Assembly: GCA_938028725.1 (NCBI GenBank)
Contig: CALIMH010000001.1
Span: forward strand, 221,543 to 285,542
Source: an uncultured Anaerolineae bacterium
Lineage (GTDB): Bacteria > Chloroflexota > Anaerolineae > J036 > Brachytrichaceae
DNA length: 64,000 bases
Direction of reading: 5' to 3'
The notes beneath the pieces are model-generated. The model was given only the letters and a program-made list of their open reading frames with translations. It did not search any database and was not told the DNA's origin. Of this stretch, positions 17,405 to 27,072 are shown in pieces. The position numbers and the translations under genes are program-made. Each line of letters begins with the position of its first letter. The first letter of the stretch is position 1.

Positions 17405-18697
17405 ATGCTGAGGCCAGCTCAGCCACAAAATCACTGTTCGTTCTGCGGCAAAAGCGAGCTGCACGTGAATCGCTTGATTGCAGGTCCGCGCAATGTGTTT
17501 GTGTGCGATGAGTGTGTGCAGGTGTTCTATGAGCTGATCCAAGGTGAGCAGCGATTCAGCATCCACGCACAGAGCGCACCGGCGCGTGTATCCACAGGCC
17601 TGACCCCCCGGCAAATTTATCAGCATCTAGAGCAGTACGTCGTCGGTCAAGCGCGGGCCAAGCGCGCCCTGGCGGTGGCAGTGTACAACCATTACAAGCG
17701 GATCGAGCACAAGTCCCGCCTTGTGGATGTGGAGCTGGGCAAAAGCAACGTGCTGCTCATCGGTCCAACAGGCAGTGGCAAGACACTTCTAGCCCAAACA
17801 TTGGCGCGCTTGCTTGATGTGCCCTTCTGCATTGCCGATGCAACGGCGCTCACTGAAGCCGGCTACGTCGGCGAGGATGTGGAGTCCATCCTCAGCCGCT
17901 TGATTCACGCGGCCGATGGTGATGTCGCCCGCGCTCAACGCGGTATTGTTTACATTGACGAGATTGACAAGATCGCCCGCAAATCTGCCGACAACCCCAG
18001 CATCACCCGCGATGTCTCCGGCGAGGGGGTGCAACAGGCATTGTTGAAGATCGTCGAGGGCAGCGTGGTGTATGTGCCGCCTGAGGGTGGGCGAAAGCAC
18101 CCTCAGGCGGAAATGCTGCGCGTTGACACCAGCGACATATTGTTCATCGCGGGCGGCGCCTTCGACGGCCTCAGCCGAATTGTGGCTGAGCGCATCGGCG
18201 CGAGCCGGCCGATCAATTTGCCCAACCTGAAGGCGCAGCAGCCTCCTCCCAGGGAGGAGGGCGCGGTGCTGGCACAGGTGACAACGCGCGACCTGCTCAA
18301 GTATGGATTCATCCCTGAGTTGGTCGGGCGATTTGCTACGCTTGTGGTGCTGGAACCGTTGGAGCAGCAGGCGCTGATCGATGTGCTGACCCGCCCGCGC
18401 AATGCGCTGATCAAGCAGTATCAGCGCTTGCTGGGCTTGGACGGCGTCGAGCTGGTCTTTACGCAGGACGCGCTACGCGCCGCTGCTGACGAGGCCCTGC
18501 GGCTCGGCACTGGCGCACGAGGGCTGCGCGCAGTGGTCGAGCGCACCCTCCTGGACGTGATGTATGAAGTGCCGTCGCGCCGCGATATTCGGCGCGTGGT
18601 AGTAGATGCAGATGCGGTGCTGGGCCGGCGACCGCCGCACTACTACAACCACTTGGGCCAGCCGCTCAGCCAAGTTGAGCTTGGTAGAGCGGCGTGA
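17405..18697 (+). CDS. clpX: ATP-dependent Clp protease ATP-binding subunit ClpX
   Basis: ClpX is the AAA+ unfoldase that feeds proteins to ClpP. The N-terminal zinc domain has C11, C14, C34 and C37. The AAA+ core has Walker A GPTGSGKT near residue 120, the pore loop GYVGEDVE, Walker [13 protein letters not shown], the [14 protein letters not shown] segment, and PELVGRF with the sensor region. At 430 residues it has the usual length. clpP is not beside it; the next gene encodes a polymer ligase-like membrane protein 9 nt downstream. Confidence 0.96.
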   Translation: MLRPAQPQNHCSFCGKSELHVNRLIAGPRNVFVCDECVQVFYELIQGEQRFSIHAQSAPARVSTGLTPRQIYQHLEQYVVGQARAKRALAVAVYNHYKRIEHKSRLVDVELGKSNVLLIGPTGSGKTLLAQTLARLLDVPFCIADATALTEAGYVGEDVESILSRLIHAADGDVARAQRGIVYIDEIDKIARKSADNPSITRDVSGEGVQQALLKIVEGSVVYVPPEGGRKHPQAEMLRVDTSDILFIAGGAFDGLSRIVAERIGASRPINLPNLKAQQPPPREEGAVLAQVTTRDLLKYGFIPELVGRFATLVVLEPLEQQALIDVLTRPRNALIKQYQRLLGLDGVELVFTQDALRAAADEALRLGTGARGLRAVVERTLLDVMYEVPSRRDIRRVVVDADAVLGRRPPHYYNHLGQPLSQVELGRAA

Positions 18698-18706
18698 GCT
18701 TGAGCC

Positions 18707-20197
18707 ATGGTTTGGCCCGCTTCGCTGCGTCGTGTCGCTCGTGCTGGGATCGCTTGGCCGGCGCTGCTCGTGTGCGTGTTGGTGGGGGTGGGGGTGGGCG
18801 CAGCAGTGACGCTGATCAACCCCTTGTGGCTAATCGCAGGCTTGGCTGGCGTCTTGGTCGCCGCTTGGGCGCTGGCCGATGCGCGCCGGGCACTTTGGCT
18901 GCTGCTCGCGGTGGTGGCTTTGCTGCCGCGCTTCACCTTGCCGTTGCGCCTGGGCTTTACGCCCACCTTCCTCGACCTTGCGCTGATAGGGTTGTTAGCT
19001 GCGTGGGGGGCGCATCAGCTTGGCCCGCAGCCGCGCATGAGGTTGATGGGTCACGTCATTGCGCTTCCGTTGTCTGCGATGGTGCTGATCGCCCTTGTCA
19101 CATTCATCCTCGGCGTGCCAAACGGCGCGTTGACTCCGATGGTGCTGCGCCGCTTCGCTGAGCTGGCGCTCAGCTTGGTAGCCGTGCCTGTGCTGATAGC
19201 GATCTTCCGAGAGCCGGAGCTGCTAGCTGACGCCGGCCGTGGCATCGTGTTGCTGGGCGCGCTGTCAGCGCTGATCGGCATTGTGCTGTATTTCGTCCCT
19301 GACGACTGGGCGATCCGTGCGCTTTCTGCGCTGCGACCATTCGGCTATCCCACTGGTCCTGGGGTGTTGCGCTTCATCCGCGACGACCCCGCGCTGATGC
19401 AGCGAGCCACCGGCTTGTGGATAGACCCCAACGCCTTTGGCGGGTGGCTGATGGTGGCCGGCGCGTTTGCGCTGCCGCAGGTGTTGAGTCGCCAGCCATT
19501 ATTGCCGCGCGCTGCGGCGTGGCTCGCGCTGGGCGCAATTGTGCTGGCTCTGGCGTTAACAGTGTCACGCGCGGCCATGCTGGGGTTGGCGGTGGCCGCG
19601 GCAGCGCTTGGCCTGCTGCGGTATCGGCGCGCCTTGTTGTTGGTTGTGCTCGGCGCGTTGGCCATGCTGACGCTCCCACAGACGCGCGAGTTGGTGGCTC
19701 ACTTTGCTGAAGGGTTTGCTGGCCGCGACTTGGCCACTCAGATGCGCTTCGGGGAATACAAGGATGCCTTGCGCTTGATCGCGCGCTATCCCCTGTTTGG
19801 TGTTGGCTTCGTCGGCACGCCTGACGTGGACCTGTATCTTGGTGTCTCGTCCATGTATCTGTTGATTGCGCAACAAACGGGCCTAGTCGGGCTCATGACG
19901 TTTACGGCGCTGGTGTTAGCTGCGCTCGTCAGCAGCGTCCGTTTTGTGTGGCGCAATGGCCTTAGCGATGCGACGCTCACCGTGCTGCTGGGCGCACAAG
20001 GCGCGCTGTTGGGCGTTCTGTTCACTGGTGTGTTTGACCACTACTTCTTTAACATAGACTTTCACAATGCTGTGATAGTGTTTTGCTTGGTGATCGCGCT
20101 AGCAACGGCTCGACCGCGCGAGAGCGTGCATGGAGTTGCGAGCGATGAGCGCGTGATCGTAACGGGCGACGCCAGGGCAGCTAGCCGGCTCAGGTAG
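18707..20197 (+). CDS. O-antigen ligase/polymerase-like membrane protein
   Basis: This 496-residue protein has about 12 membrane segments. A central extracytoplasmic loop contains LRFIRDDPALMQRATGLWIDPNAFGGWL, followed by RAAMLGLAVAAAALG, matching the Wzy_C / O-antigen ligase family that joins or polymerises lipid-linked glycans. The later loop YKDALRLIARYPLFGVGF is also typical. The acceptor cannot be told. It follows clpX by 9 nt and may be read through from it. Confidence 0.8.
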   Translation: MVWPASLRRVARAGIAWPALLVCVLVGVGVGAAVTLINPLWLIAGLAGVLVAAWALADARRALWLLLAVVALLPRFTLPLRLGFTPTFLDLALIGLLAAWGAHQLGPQPRMRLMGHVIALPLSAMVLIALVTFILGVPNGALTPMVLRRFAELALSLVAVPVLIAIFREPELLADAGRGIVLLGALSALIGIVLYFVPDDWAIRALSALRPFGYPTGPGVLRFIRDDPALMQRATGLWIDPNAFGGWLMVAGAFALPQVLSRQPLLPRAAAWLALGAIVLALALTVSRAAMLGLAVAAAALGLLRYRRALLLVVLGALAMLTLPQTRELVAHFAEGFAGRDLATQMRFGEYKDALRLIARYPLFGVGFVGTPDVDLYLGVSSMYLLIAQQTGLVGLMTFTALVLAALVSSVRFVWRNGLSDATLTVLLGAQGALLGVLFTGVFDHYFFNIDFHNAVIVFCLVIALATARPRESVHGVASDERVIVTGDARAASRLR

Positions 20198-20235
20198 TCG
20201 CGCAAGTCGCGGCTGCTCCACAGTGACAGGTGAGC

Positions 20236-20685
20236 ATGGACCGCTTTGAGGCAGTGCTTCGCACATCGGCGCATATCGAGCAGCTCACGCGCATTCGCGA
20301 TCTGGTCTGCACTGCTGCCCGACATACCGGCTTTGAGGGCGTTCACATGAACCATGTGGAACTAGCAGTGGAGGAGGCGTGTATGAATATTATTAACCAT
20401 GCCTATGCTCGGCGCGAGGGTGGCTACTTGGAGGTGCAGGTGCGCAGCGAGCGAGGCCGCAGGCTGACTATCGTGCTGATTGATTGTGGCCAGTCGTTTG
20501 ATCCTGCGTCGGCCTGCACCTACGATCCATCCCAGCCGCTGGAGGGATCTCAGCAGGTCGGATTCGGGCTCTATTTGATGCGCTGCCTTATGGATGAGCT
20601 GAAGTTTGAGTTTGGTGTCACATCGTCAGAAGAACGCTGCAGCGGGCAGCCTTTCAACCGTTTGACAATGGTCAAGAATCTATGA
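20236..20685 (+). CDS. Anti-sigma regulatory factor, RsbW/SpoIIAB-type serine kinase
   Basis: This protein of about 149 residues has a GHKL ATPase fold. The N box is VELAVEEACMNIINHAY, and the G boxes are IDCGQSFDP and GFGLYLMRCLMDE. Such kinases bind an alternative sigma factor or another partner and phosphorylate a STAS antagonist. The ATG at 20236 lies 3 nt after AGGTGAGC; a GTG at 20230 is an alternative. Its stop overlaps the start of the STAS gene by 4 bp, so the two form a coupled partner-switch pair. No sigma factor gene is nearby. Confidence 0.85.
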   Translation: MDRFEAVLRTSAHIEQLTRIRDLVCTAARHTGFEGVHMNHVELAVEEACMNIINHAYARREGGYLEVQVRSERGRRLTIVLIDCGQSFDPASACTYDPSQPLEGSQQVGFGLYLMRCLMDELKFEFGVTSSEERCSGQPFNRLTMVKNL

Positions 20686-21059
20686 CTGCTGCTGTGCCGT
20701 TTGATGCTCAGATGGAGATGTTAGAGTCGCCGGCAAGCACCGCTGTTATTCGCACAGCCGGCCGCCTCGACGCCTCAACCGCCAGCCGCTTGGAGCGCGT
20801 GTTGACGGACGCTCGCACCAAAGGAAGCCGTGTTATCTTGCTCAATTTGGAGGGGCTAGAGTACATCTCTAGCAGCGGCCTGCGCGTGTTGCTCTCAGCG
20901 CGGACGCAAACGCGCCAAGCGGGCGGGGACGTGTTCCTGTTCGCGCTCTCGCAACCGGTACGTGAAGTGTTTGACATGGTGGGCTTCTCTGCTGTCTTCA
21001 ACATCTTCGACACGATGGACCAAGCACTTCAGGCAGCCAGCATCTTGGCTGGGAAGTGA
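20682..21059 (+). CDS. Anti-sigma factor antagonist (STAS domain, RsbV/SpoIIAA-type)
   Basis: This 125-residue STAS protein has the phosphorylation-site region LEYISSSGLRVLLSA and the preceding VILLNLEGL strand. Unphosphorylated, such proteins capture the RsbW-type kinase and free its target. It overlaps the kinase gene by ATGA. Length and motif are typical of the RsbV type. The regulated target is unknown. Confidence 0.88.
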   Translation: MTAAVPFDAQMEMLESPASTAVIRTAGRLDASTASRLERVLTDARTKGSRVILLNLEGLEYISSSGLRVLLSARTQTRQAGGDVFLFALSQPVREVFDMVGFSAVFNIFDTMDQALQAASILAGK

Positions 21060-21069
21060 GCTTGTGCAG

Positions 21070-21420
21070 TTACTCGCCGACAAATTCCACCAGTTGGCCG
21101 GTGGGCAAGCGCACCACTGTCACCCGCTGGCTCATGCTCAGCTCTTCCCGATCCAGCTCGATGTGGTAGCCGCTCAATCGCAGCGCATCGCTAAGTGCGT
21201 CCAGGTCTCGCGCTGTCATGCCGAATTGAACCGTGCCGTCCAAATGCGCATCGGCGCCAACAGCGCGCTGTAGCACTAACTGAGCGCCCTCAGTTTGGAA
21301 GACAACGATGTTCTCGTCTTCGTAAGCAATCGGTAGCGCTAGCACATTAGCGAACAGATGACGGTTTTCTGTTAAGTCCTTTGCCCAAATGGCGACGTAG
21401 CTGATGCCCGACACGGTCAT
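21070..21420 (-). CDS. VOC (glyoxalase/bleomycin-resistance) family protein
   Basis: This 116-residue single VOC unit begins ISYVAIWAKDLTENRHLFANVLALPI and ends LPTGQLVEFVGE, with betaalphabetabetabeta spacing usual for glyoxalase-fold proteins. Metal ligands cannot be assigned with certainty, so the reaction or ligand is unknown. TACAAT lies 7 nt before its ATG. It converges with the STAS gene. Confidence 0.75.
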   Translation of the reverse strand: MTVSGISYVAIWAKDLTENRHLFANVLALPIAYEDENIVVFQTEGAQLVLQRAVGADAHLDGTVQFGMTARDLDALSDALRLSGYHIELDREELSMSQRVTVVRLPTGQLVEFVGE

Positions 21421-21427
21421 GACAAAG

Positions 21428-21433
21428 ATTGTA
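21428..21433 (-). promoter_or_regulatory. -10 box of a probable leaderless gene (VOC protein)
   Basis: TACAAT on the minus strand is followed by 7 nt and the ATG at 21420. Confidence 0.5.
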
Positions 21434-21544
21434 GGCGCGGCGCGCTACCCACGTCTTGCCAGTGTGAAAATGGAGACAGCGCACGCCAAGCAAGTTGGGT
21501 GGTCGTCGCAGGGGCAGGAATGTCGCAATTGTTGGTGTGCCTCT

Positions 21545-21553
21545 TGCTATAAT
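21545..21553 (+). promoter_or_regulatory. Extended -10 promoter of the peptide ABC transporter operon
   Basis: TGC directly precedes a perfect TATAAT (21548-21553), forming an extended -10. It leaves a leader of about 150 nt. The leader has two strong Shine-Dalgarno sequences: AAGGAGGAG at 21592 before an in-frame ATG at 21615, and TTAGGAGGAG at 21691 before the preferred ATG at 21708. Confidence 0.6.
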
Positions 21554-21707
21554 CCTCTGAAGCAACAGAGCAAGACAGTAGAGGCTCAGGTAAGGAGGAG
21601 AGAACAAATCACCAATGCATAACCATCCCACGAGAGAAATGCTCAGCGCAAGTGGGTCGTTGCGTGGACAATCGTTTCGCCGCTTTAGTCTTAGGAGGAG
21701 AGTGAAC

Positions 21708-23696
21708 ATGCCGAATCGCAAACCCCTATTCATCCTAGTGGCTGCAGCAGGAAGCCTTGTGCTATCTGCGTGTGGCCCTCAGCCAACCCCTATCGTCCAA
21801 ACAGTCGTTGTGGAGAAGACAGTGGAAACCGTCTGAGAGGTGGAAAAGCAAGTGGAGGTCACCGCGACGCCCATCCCCGAGTGGACGGCGCCACATCCCA
21901 TCCTGAGCGATGAGCGCGTGCGCAAGGCGATCGCTTACTGCACTGACCGCAATGCGCTGATCGGCTCTGTGTATGGCTACCTACCTGAGGAAGAACGCAA
22001 CAAGCTTTACATGGACACCTTCATTCCGAAGGACTCAGTGTGGTATGCCAAGAACGCCGATCCGAATGCCAACATTGTGGACTATCCCTACGATCCAGAG
22101 AAGGGTGCAGCTTTGCTGGATGAAGCTGGCTGGAAGTTGCCATCAGGTGGCACAATTCGCGTGAATGACAAGGGTGAGCCGCTTGTTCTGCGCTTCACCA
22201 CTACTAACGCGCCGTTCCGCCAAACGTGGGGCGCAGTGTTCGTAAGCTCACTGCAAAAGTGTGGCATCCAATTGCTGCCCTCGTACATCCCCGGCTCAAT
22301 CTGGTTTGGTGGCAACAGCGGTTTGCGACGCCGCGACTTTGATCTAGGTGCTTTCGCTTGGGTGGGTGAAACCGAACCGCCACGTGTCACGCTCTATGCT
22401 TGCGACCAAATCCCAACCCCATCCAACAACTGGAATGGGCAAAATTACATGGGGTGGTGCAACGAGCGTGCCAGCACTGCTATCAAGCAAGCCAACAACA
22501 CCCTCAACGACAAGGAGCGCAAGGAACTGTACAAAGTCATCCAGGAAGAGTTCAGCAAGGACATGGTCTCGCTGCCGCTCTTCCAGCGCCTAGAGGCAGT
22601 GGCCTACAATCGCAACTTGAAGGGCTTGCGCGCTGACGCCACAGAATATCACACTGCCAGCGCCGACCAATGGGAGCTGCCAGAGAAGGACACCATCGTG
22701 ATGGCGCTGGGTCAAGAGCCTTCCTCGCTCTTCTTGCTTCAGGAGAGCGCTGCGGTGGCCATTACGGTGGGCCGGCTTATCTTCGGCGTGGACTACACTC
22801 AATACAATTACGGCTTCCAGCCAGTTGGCCTGGAGGGTGACCAATTCCCCACCATAGAGAACGGCGGCGCGAAGAATGTGGAAGTTGAGGTGAAGGATGG
22901 GGACTTGGTGGTGAATGCTGATGGCGACGTCGGCACATTGAAGGATGGCAAGCTGGTTGACCGAGAGGGCAAAGAGCTCAGCCTGAAAGGGCGCAACCTA
23001 GCTGGCCAGGAGGTGGATATCAAGCCCGGTGTGAAATTGCCTCAGCTCATCGTCACGTTTCGCTTTAAGCCACGCAAGTGGAGCGATGGTGAGCCACTGA
23101 AGAAGGAAGACTTCGAGCTGTTTTATAAGGTGGCCTGTGATCGTGAATCTGGCAACGTCTCTTACTTCACTTGCGATCGCGTGGTGAAGTTTGAGGCGCT
23201 GAGTGATGGGTTGGGCTACACGGTGACTTATGCGCCAGGCTACCAATCGCCTATCTACTACTTGCCGCCGTTTGGCTACTACCCGTCGCACCAAAAGGTG
23301 GGCGACAAGACGCTGGCGGAGATTGCGCCGAAGGCGTTCAAGGACACCCCAGAGGTCACCGAAAAGCCACTGGGCACTGGCCCTTACGTGGTGAAAGAGT
23401 GGCAGAAAGGCCAGCGCATTGTGCTGGAAGCAAACCCGAACTACTGGAAGGGTGAGCCGAAGACCAAGAACCTCATCGTGCAAATCTTCGACAGTAATCC
23501 AGCAGGTGCTGTGGCAGCGCTGCTCCAGGGCACAGTGGACGTGGTCGGCAAGGAGACGATCGGCGCTGGCCAGGAGCTGGAGACAGTGATCAAGGAGAGC
23601 GCTAAGCCCGATGGCACTGTCACGGCTGATCCCATTCCTAGCCCAACTTGGGAGCACGTGGATATGAACCTCAACACGCGCTTCCCGGTCAAGTGA
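21708..23696 (+). pseudogene. Peptide ABC transporter substrate-binding lipoprotein, in-frame TGA, halves in permuted order
   Basis: The ATG at 21708 follows TTAGGAGGAG and encodes a lipoprotein signal (MPNRKPLF, lipobox VLSACG). After VVVEKTVETV an in-frame TGA (21834-21836) interrupts the frame, which then continues EVEKQVEVTATP and stays open for more than 600 codons. The body is SBP_bac_5-like but reordered. HPILSDERVRKAIAYCTDR, normally the C-terminal half, comes first. VMALGQEPSSLFLL (about residue 288 of the body) and GTGPYVVKEW, normally N-terminal, come second, ending at WEHVDMNLN. A GTG at 21840 could restart translation, but without a signal. It may be a nonsense mutation, a read-through or a base error. 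The downstream transporter genes are intact, so I expect the protein to be needed. Confidence 0.8.
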
Positions 23697-23724
23697 CTGT
23701 TAACGCTGCGAGCGTGTGAGTTGT

Positions 23725-23766
23725 GCAAGCGAGTAGCCCTCGCGCCTATTAGGGCTACTCGCTTGC
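23725..23766 (+). terminator. Strong hairpin between the binding-protein and permease genes
   Basis: A perfect 16-bp inverted repeat (GCAAGCGAGTAGCCCT and its complement) with a 10-nt loop lies 13 bp before the permease ATG. There is no long U-tract, so it may act as a partial terminator or a 3' stabiliser that keeps binding-protein mRNA more abundant than permease mRNA. Confidence 0.65.
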
Positions 23767-23778
23767 TTCAAATGTGGT

Positions 23779-24969
23779 ATGACTAACTTCCTTGCTCGGC
23801 GCCTCATCCTAGTGGTGGTGATGGCGTTTGTCGTTTCTTTCGCCTCGTTCGCACTGCTCAATGCTGCTCCTGGTGGTCCTTTAGAACAGCTTATTGCGCT
23901 GCAGAGCACCACTCGCCGCCCCGATCCGGATGAGGTTGAGCGCGTGATGAAGCGCTATGACCTGGACCTCGGCATGGGCGTGCGCTTTCTGCGCTGGTTA
24001 ATTGGCCACCCACGTGGCCCCATCGTGATCGGCGGACAGGAATTATTCACAAACTTTCAAATCGGTTGCTTGAAAGAGGGAAAGGCTAGATTGGTCTATC
24101 CCGACGGGCGCGTGGAGGAAATTAACTGCGCCAAACCTGTTTACCTTCGCGACCTTGCGGATCGTCCGGTTAGCAATGGAGTGCTGGCGCTGGATTTCGG
24201 TCGCTCTCAGCAACTGGCTCGCGAGCAGCCAGTTGCCGAATTAATCCTGCTGAGACTAGGTCCGACACTCCAACTGATGGGGATTTCGACGTTTTTGGCG
24301 ATCGCGCTGTCCATCCCTATCGGCGTGTATTCGGCAGTGAAGCAGTATTCGCGCTTTGATTACTTCTTCACTGCCCTCACGTTCTTTGGCTCTGGAATGC
24401 CCACGTTGTTCACCGGTGTGATGGGCATCTTGGTGTTTGCGCTGCTGTTCAAAGAGGCCGGACTTCCTTATCTCCCCTCGGGTTTGGCAGAGTCCAATCG
24501 CGATGCTGTCGTGCCGCTGCTTGGGACGATCAAGGCAGGTTCACTGGCCGACCGCGTCTGGCATCTGATTTTGCCGGTGACGGTACTCACCTTCTTTAAC
24601 CTGGCCGGATGGACGCGCTTCATCCGCTCCTCCATGCTGGAAGTGATGCGTCAGGACTATGTGCGCACGGCGCGCGCAAAAGGGCTGATTGAAAGCATGG
24701 TGGTTATGAAACACGCGCTGCGCAACGCCCTAATCCCGTTCGTGACGCTGCTGGCAGGCGTGTTGCCCACACTCTTTGGTGGCGCGATCATCACTGAAAG
24801 TGTGTTCAGCTGGCCCGGCATCGGCAAGCTGTTCATCAACGCGCTGGTAGCGAGCGATTACCCGGTAGCCATTGCCTATCTGCTAATCTCCACTTTCCTA
24901 ACCCTGCTGGGCTTCCTCATGTCAGATATCCTTTACACGGTGGTTGATCCGCGCATTCGGCTCAGCTAA
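23779..24969 (+). CDS. Peptide ABC transporter permease (DppB/OppB type)
   Basis: This 396-residue inner-membrane permease has the N-terminal hallmark RRLILVVVMAFVVSFASFALLNAAPGGP split over its first helix and loop. It has about six helices, and the cytoplasmic EAA-type loop QDYVRTARAKGL...HALRNALIP contacts the ATPases. It is longer than usual (about 310-340) because of an extracytoplasmic insert at about residues 75-130 (IGGQELFTNFQIGCLKEG, YPDGRVEEINCAKPV) containing two Cys. It pairs with the next permease. Confidence 0.92.
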   Translation: MTNFLARRLILVVVMAFVVSFASFALLNAAPGGPLEQLIALQSTTRRPDPDEVERVMKRYDLDLGMGVRFLRWLIGHPRGPIVIGGQELFTNFQIGCLKEGKARLVYPDGRVEEINCAKPVYLRDLADRPVSNGVLALDFGRSQQLAREQPVAELILLRLGPTLQLMGISTFLAIALSIPIGVYSAVKQYSRFDYFFTALTFFGSGMPTLFTGVMGILVFALLFKEAGLPYLPSGLAESNRDAVVPLLGTIKAGSLADRVWHLILPVTVLTFFNLAGWTRFIRSSMLEVMRQDYVRTARAKGLIESMVVMKHALRNALIPFVTLLAGVLPTLFGGAIITESVFSWPGIGKLFINALVASDYPVAIAYLLISTFLTLLGFLMSDILYTVVDPRIRLS

Positions 24970-24984
24970 GCGCAAAATACTCCT

Positions 24985-25995
24985 ATGGCAAGCACAACCG
25001 CGACTGCTTCAACTGCGCGCATCGCACCCTCCAAAGCACTGGTGCGCCGCTCGGAGGGTCAATGGTCCATCGTTTTTCGGCGCTTTCGCCGTCATCGCTT
25101 GGCGATGATCTCGCTGGCTTTGCTTGCGCTGATATTTGTCGCTTCGCTCGCAGCACCTATCCTGGCGCCTTTCCCGCGCGACGCTGTGGGCCTGGCACCG
25201 CGCTTTTCCCCACCGCTGACCATACACGAAGGCAAGCTGCACGTGCTGGGCACAGATCACGTCGGGCGTGACTTTTTCACTCGCTTGCTCTACGCAGCGC
25301 GCATCACGCTGACCGTGTCGTTCTTTGTCGCCACGTTAGCCACTTTGATCGGGATGACGCTTGGCGCGCTGGCCGGCTACTTTCGCGGCATCGTGGACGG
25401 CATCGTGATGCGCATCTTGGAGTTCATGGCGTCGATCCCAGAGTTCCCCGTGTTGCTCATCATCACTTCGATCTTGGTCACTGACCCAAAACTGTTGCCC
25501 ATCCCACGATTTGTGCTGGACTTTATGGGGACATTGATGTTGCTCAGCCCTGTCGGCAATGAGCGGGCGCAGGTGGTGGTGCTGATAGCCGTGTTGACAG
25601 TTTTTGGCTGGACAGGCGCTGCACGTTTGATGCGCGGCATGGTGATGTCGGTGCGCGAGCGCGATTTCATCGAAGCTGCGCGTTCGCTAGGCGCTTCAAA
25701 TGCTTTTATCATCCTGCGCCATGTTGTGCCGAACGCTTTCCCGCCGCTTGTGGTCACCTACACATTGAGCTTAGCAGGTGCACTGACCTCGGAGACGGCG
25801 CTCAGCTTTCTCGGTGTCGGCATCACTGATCCCACGCCGACCTGGGGCAACATGCTGCAATTTGCCACCAACTTTATGCTCACCAACTCGTGGGTGCCGC
25901 TCATCCCAGGTATCCCGGTCGTGCTGTGCTCGCTGGCGTTCAACTTTGTTGGTGATGGCTTGCGGGATGCGCTGGACCCGCGCTTGAAGATGTAA
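24985..25995 (+). CDS. Peptide ABC transporter permease (DppC/OppC type)
   Basis: This 336-residue partner permease has the typical start FRRHRLAMISLALLALIFVASLAAPILAP spread over the first helix, then HVLGTDHVGRDFFTRLLYAARI and the coupling loop RERDFIEAARSLGASNAFIILRHVVPNAFPP. Six membrane helices are expected. A longer periplasmic segment near residues 165-195 is present. It lies 15 nt after the DppB-type gene. Confidence 0.92.
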   Translation: MASTTATASTARIAPSKALVRRSEGQWSIVFRRFRRHRLAMISLALLALIFVASLAAPILAPFPRDAVGLAPRFSPPLTIHEGKLHVLGTDHVGRDFFTRLLYAARITLTVSFFVATLATLIGMTLGALAGYFRGIVDGIVMRILEFMASIPEFPVLLIITSILVTDPKLLPIPRFVLDFMGTLMLLSPVGNERAQVVVLIAVLTVFGWTGAARLMRGMVMSVRERDFIEAARSLGASNAFIILRHVVPNAFPPLVVTYTLSLAGALTSETALSFLGVGITDPTPTWGNMLQFATNFMLTNSWVPLIPGIPVVLCSLAFNFVGDGLRDALDPRLKM

Positions 25996-26015
25996 GGCAT
26001 AATCACGCGGCTCGT

Positions 26016-27050
26016 ATGACGCGAACATCCAACGCAGTATCCACACGCACCGCTACGCCCTCGGCTGCTCCGCACGACGACTTGATGCTCGACGTGCGCG
26101 GCTTGAAGACCTACTTCTACACGGAGGATGGCGTGGTCAAGGCCGTGGATGGCGTGGACCTTTATGTGCGCCGTGGCGAGACGCTCGGCATTGTCGGCGA
26201 GTCCGGCTGTGGCAAGAGCGTCACCTCGCTCTCCATCATGCGCCTGATCAGCCCACCCGGCAGAATTGTCGAGGGCGAGATCATCTTTGACGGCGTGAAC
26301 TTGCTCGAACTCCCCGAGCGTGAGATGACCAAAATTCGTGGCAACCGCATCTCGATGATCTTCCAGCAGCCCACTTCGTGCTTGAATCCGGTCTTCCGCA
26401 TCGGCGACCAGGTTGCGGAGGTGTTGAACATCCACCAAGGTTTGGGGAGGGAAGCGGGCTGGGCGCGCGCCGTGGAGCTGCTGCGGATGGTGGGCATCCC
26501 AGAGCCACAAAAGCGCGCCTACGCCTACCCGCACGAGATCTCCGGCGGCCAGGCACAGCGCGTGATGATCGCCATGGCGCTGGCCTGCTCGCCGGAGCTG
26601 TTGATCGCTGATGAGCCGACCACCGCGCTCGATGTGACCATTCAGGCGCAAATCCTCGACTTGATGCGCGACTTGCGCGAGCGGATCGGCACCTCGATCA
26701 TGCTCATCACGCACGACATGGGCGTGGTGGCGGAAATGTGCGACCGCGTGGTGGTGATGTACGCCGGCCAGGTGGTGGAGCAGGCCGACGTGCGCACGCT
26801 GTTTGCCAGGCCGTTGCATCCCTACACCCAGGGTTTGCTCGGCTCGATTCCGGTGCTCGGCCAGCTGCGCGACCGCCTGGACGTCATCCCTGGCACAGTG
26901 CCAAACCTGATCGACCCGCCGCCGGGTTGCCGCTTTGAGCCGCGTTGCCAGAAGTGTGAGGGTGCGGTCCGCGAGCGTTGCATAGCTGAGCTGCCTCCGC
27001 TGCGCGAGGTGGAGCCGGGGCACTGGGTGCGCACTTGGCTATACGATTGA
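26016..27050 (+). CDS. Peptide ABC transporter ATP-binding protein (DppD/OppD type)
   Basis: This 344-residue ATPase energises uptake. It has Walker [10 protein letters not shown]-loop [10 protein letters not shown], signature SGGQAQR, Walker [13 protein letters not shown], and switch His in LITHDMG. The C-terminal oligopeptide-transporter extension has [16 protein letters not shown] followed by Cys residues (CRF, RCQKC, RC), as in iron-sulfur-binding OppD/DppD tails. It forms a heterodimer with the next gene's product. Confidence 0.94.
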   Translation: MTRTSNAVSTRTATPSAAPHDDLMLDVRGLKTYFYTEDGVVKAVDGVDLYVRRGETLGIVGESGCGKSVTSLSIMRLISPPGRIVEGEIIFDGVNLLELPEREMTKIRGNRISMIFQQPTSCLNPVFRIGDQVAEVLNIHQGLGREAGWARAVELLRMVGIPEPQKRAYAYPHEISGGQAQRVMIAMALACSPELLIADEPTTALDVTIQAQILDLMRDLRERIGTSIMLITHDMGVVAEMCDRVVVMYAGQVVEQADVRTLFARPLHPYTQGLLGSIPVLGQLRDRLDVIPGTVPNLIDPPPGCRFEPRCQKCEGAVRERCIAELPPLREVEPGHWVRTWLYD

Positions 27051-27072
27051 AGGCTGCGGAGAGAGGCACACG

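Noticed and set aside
25758..27023. A 421-codon open frame opposite the transporter ATPase gene
   Set aside because: It is antisense to the DppC/DppD-type genes, whose motifs are unmistakable; composition (His/Gln/Arg-rich) is typical of antisense frames.
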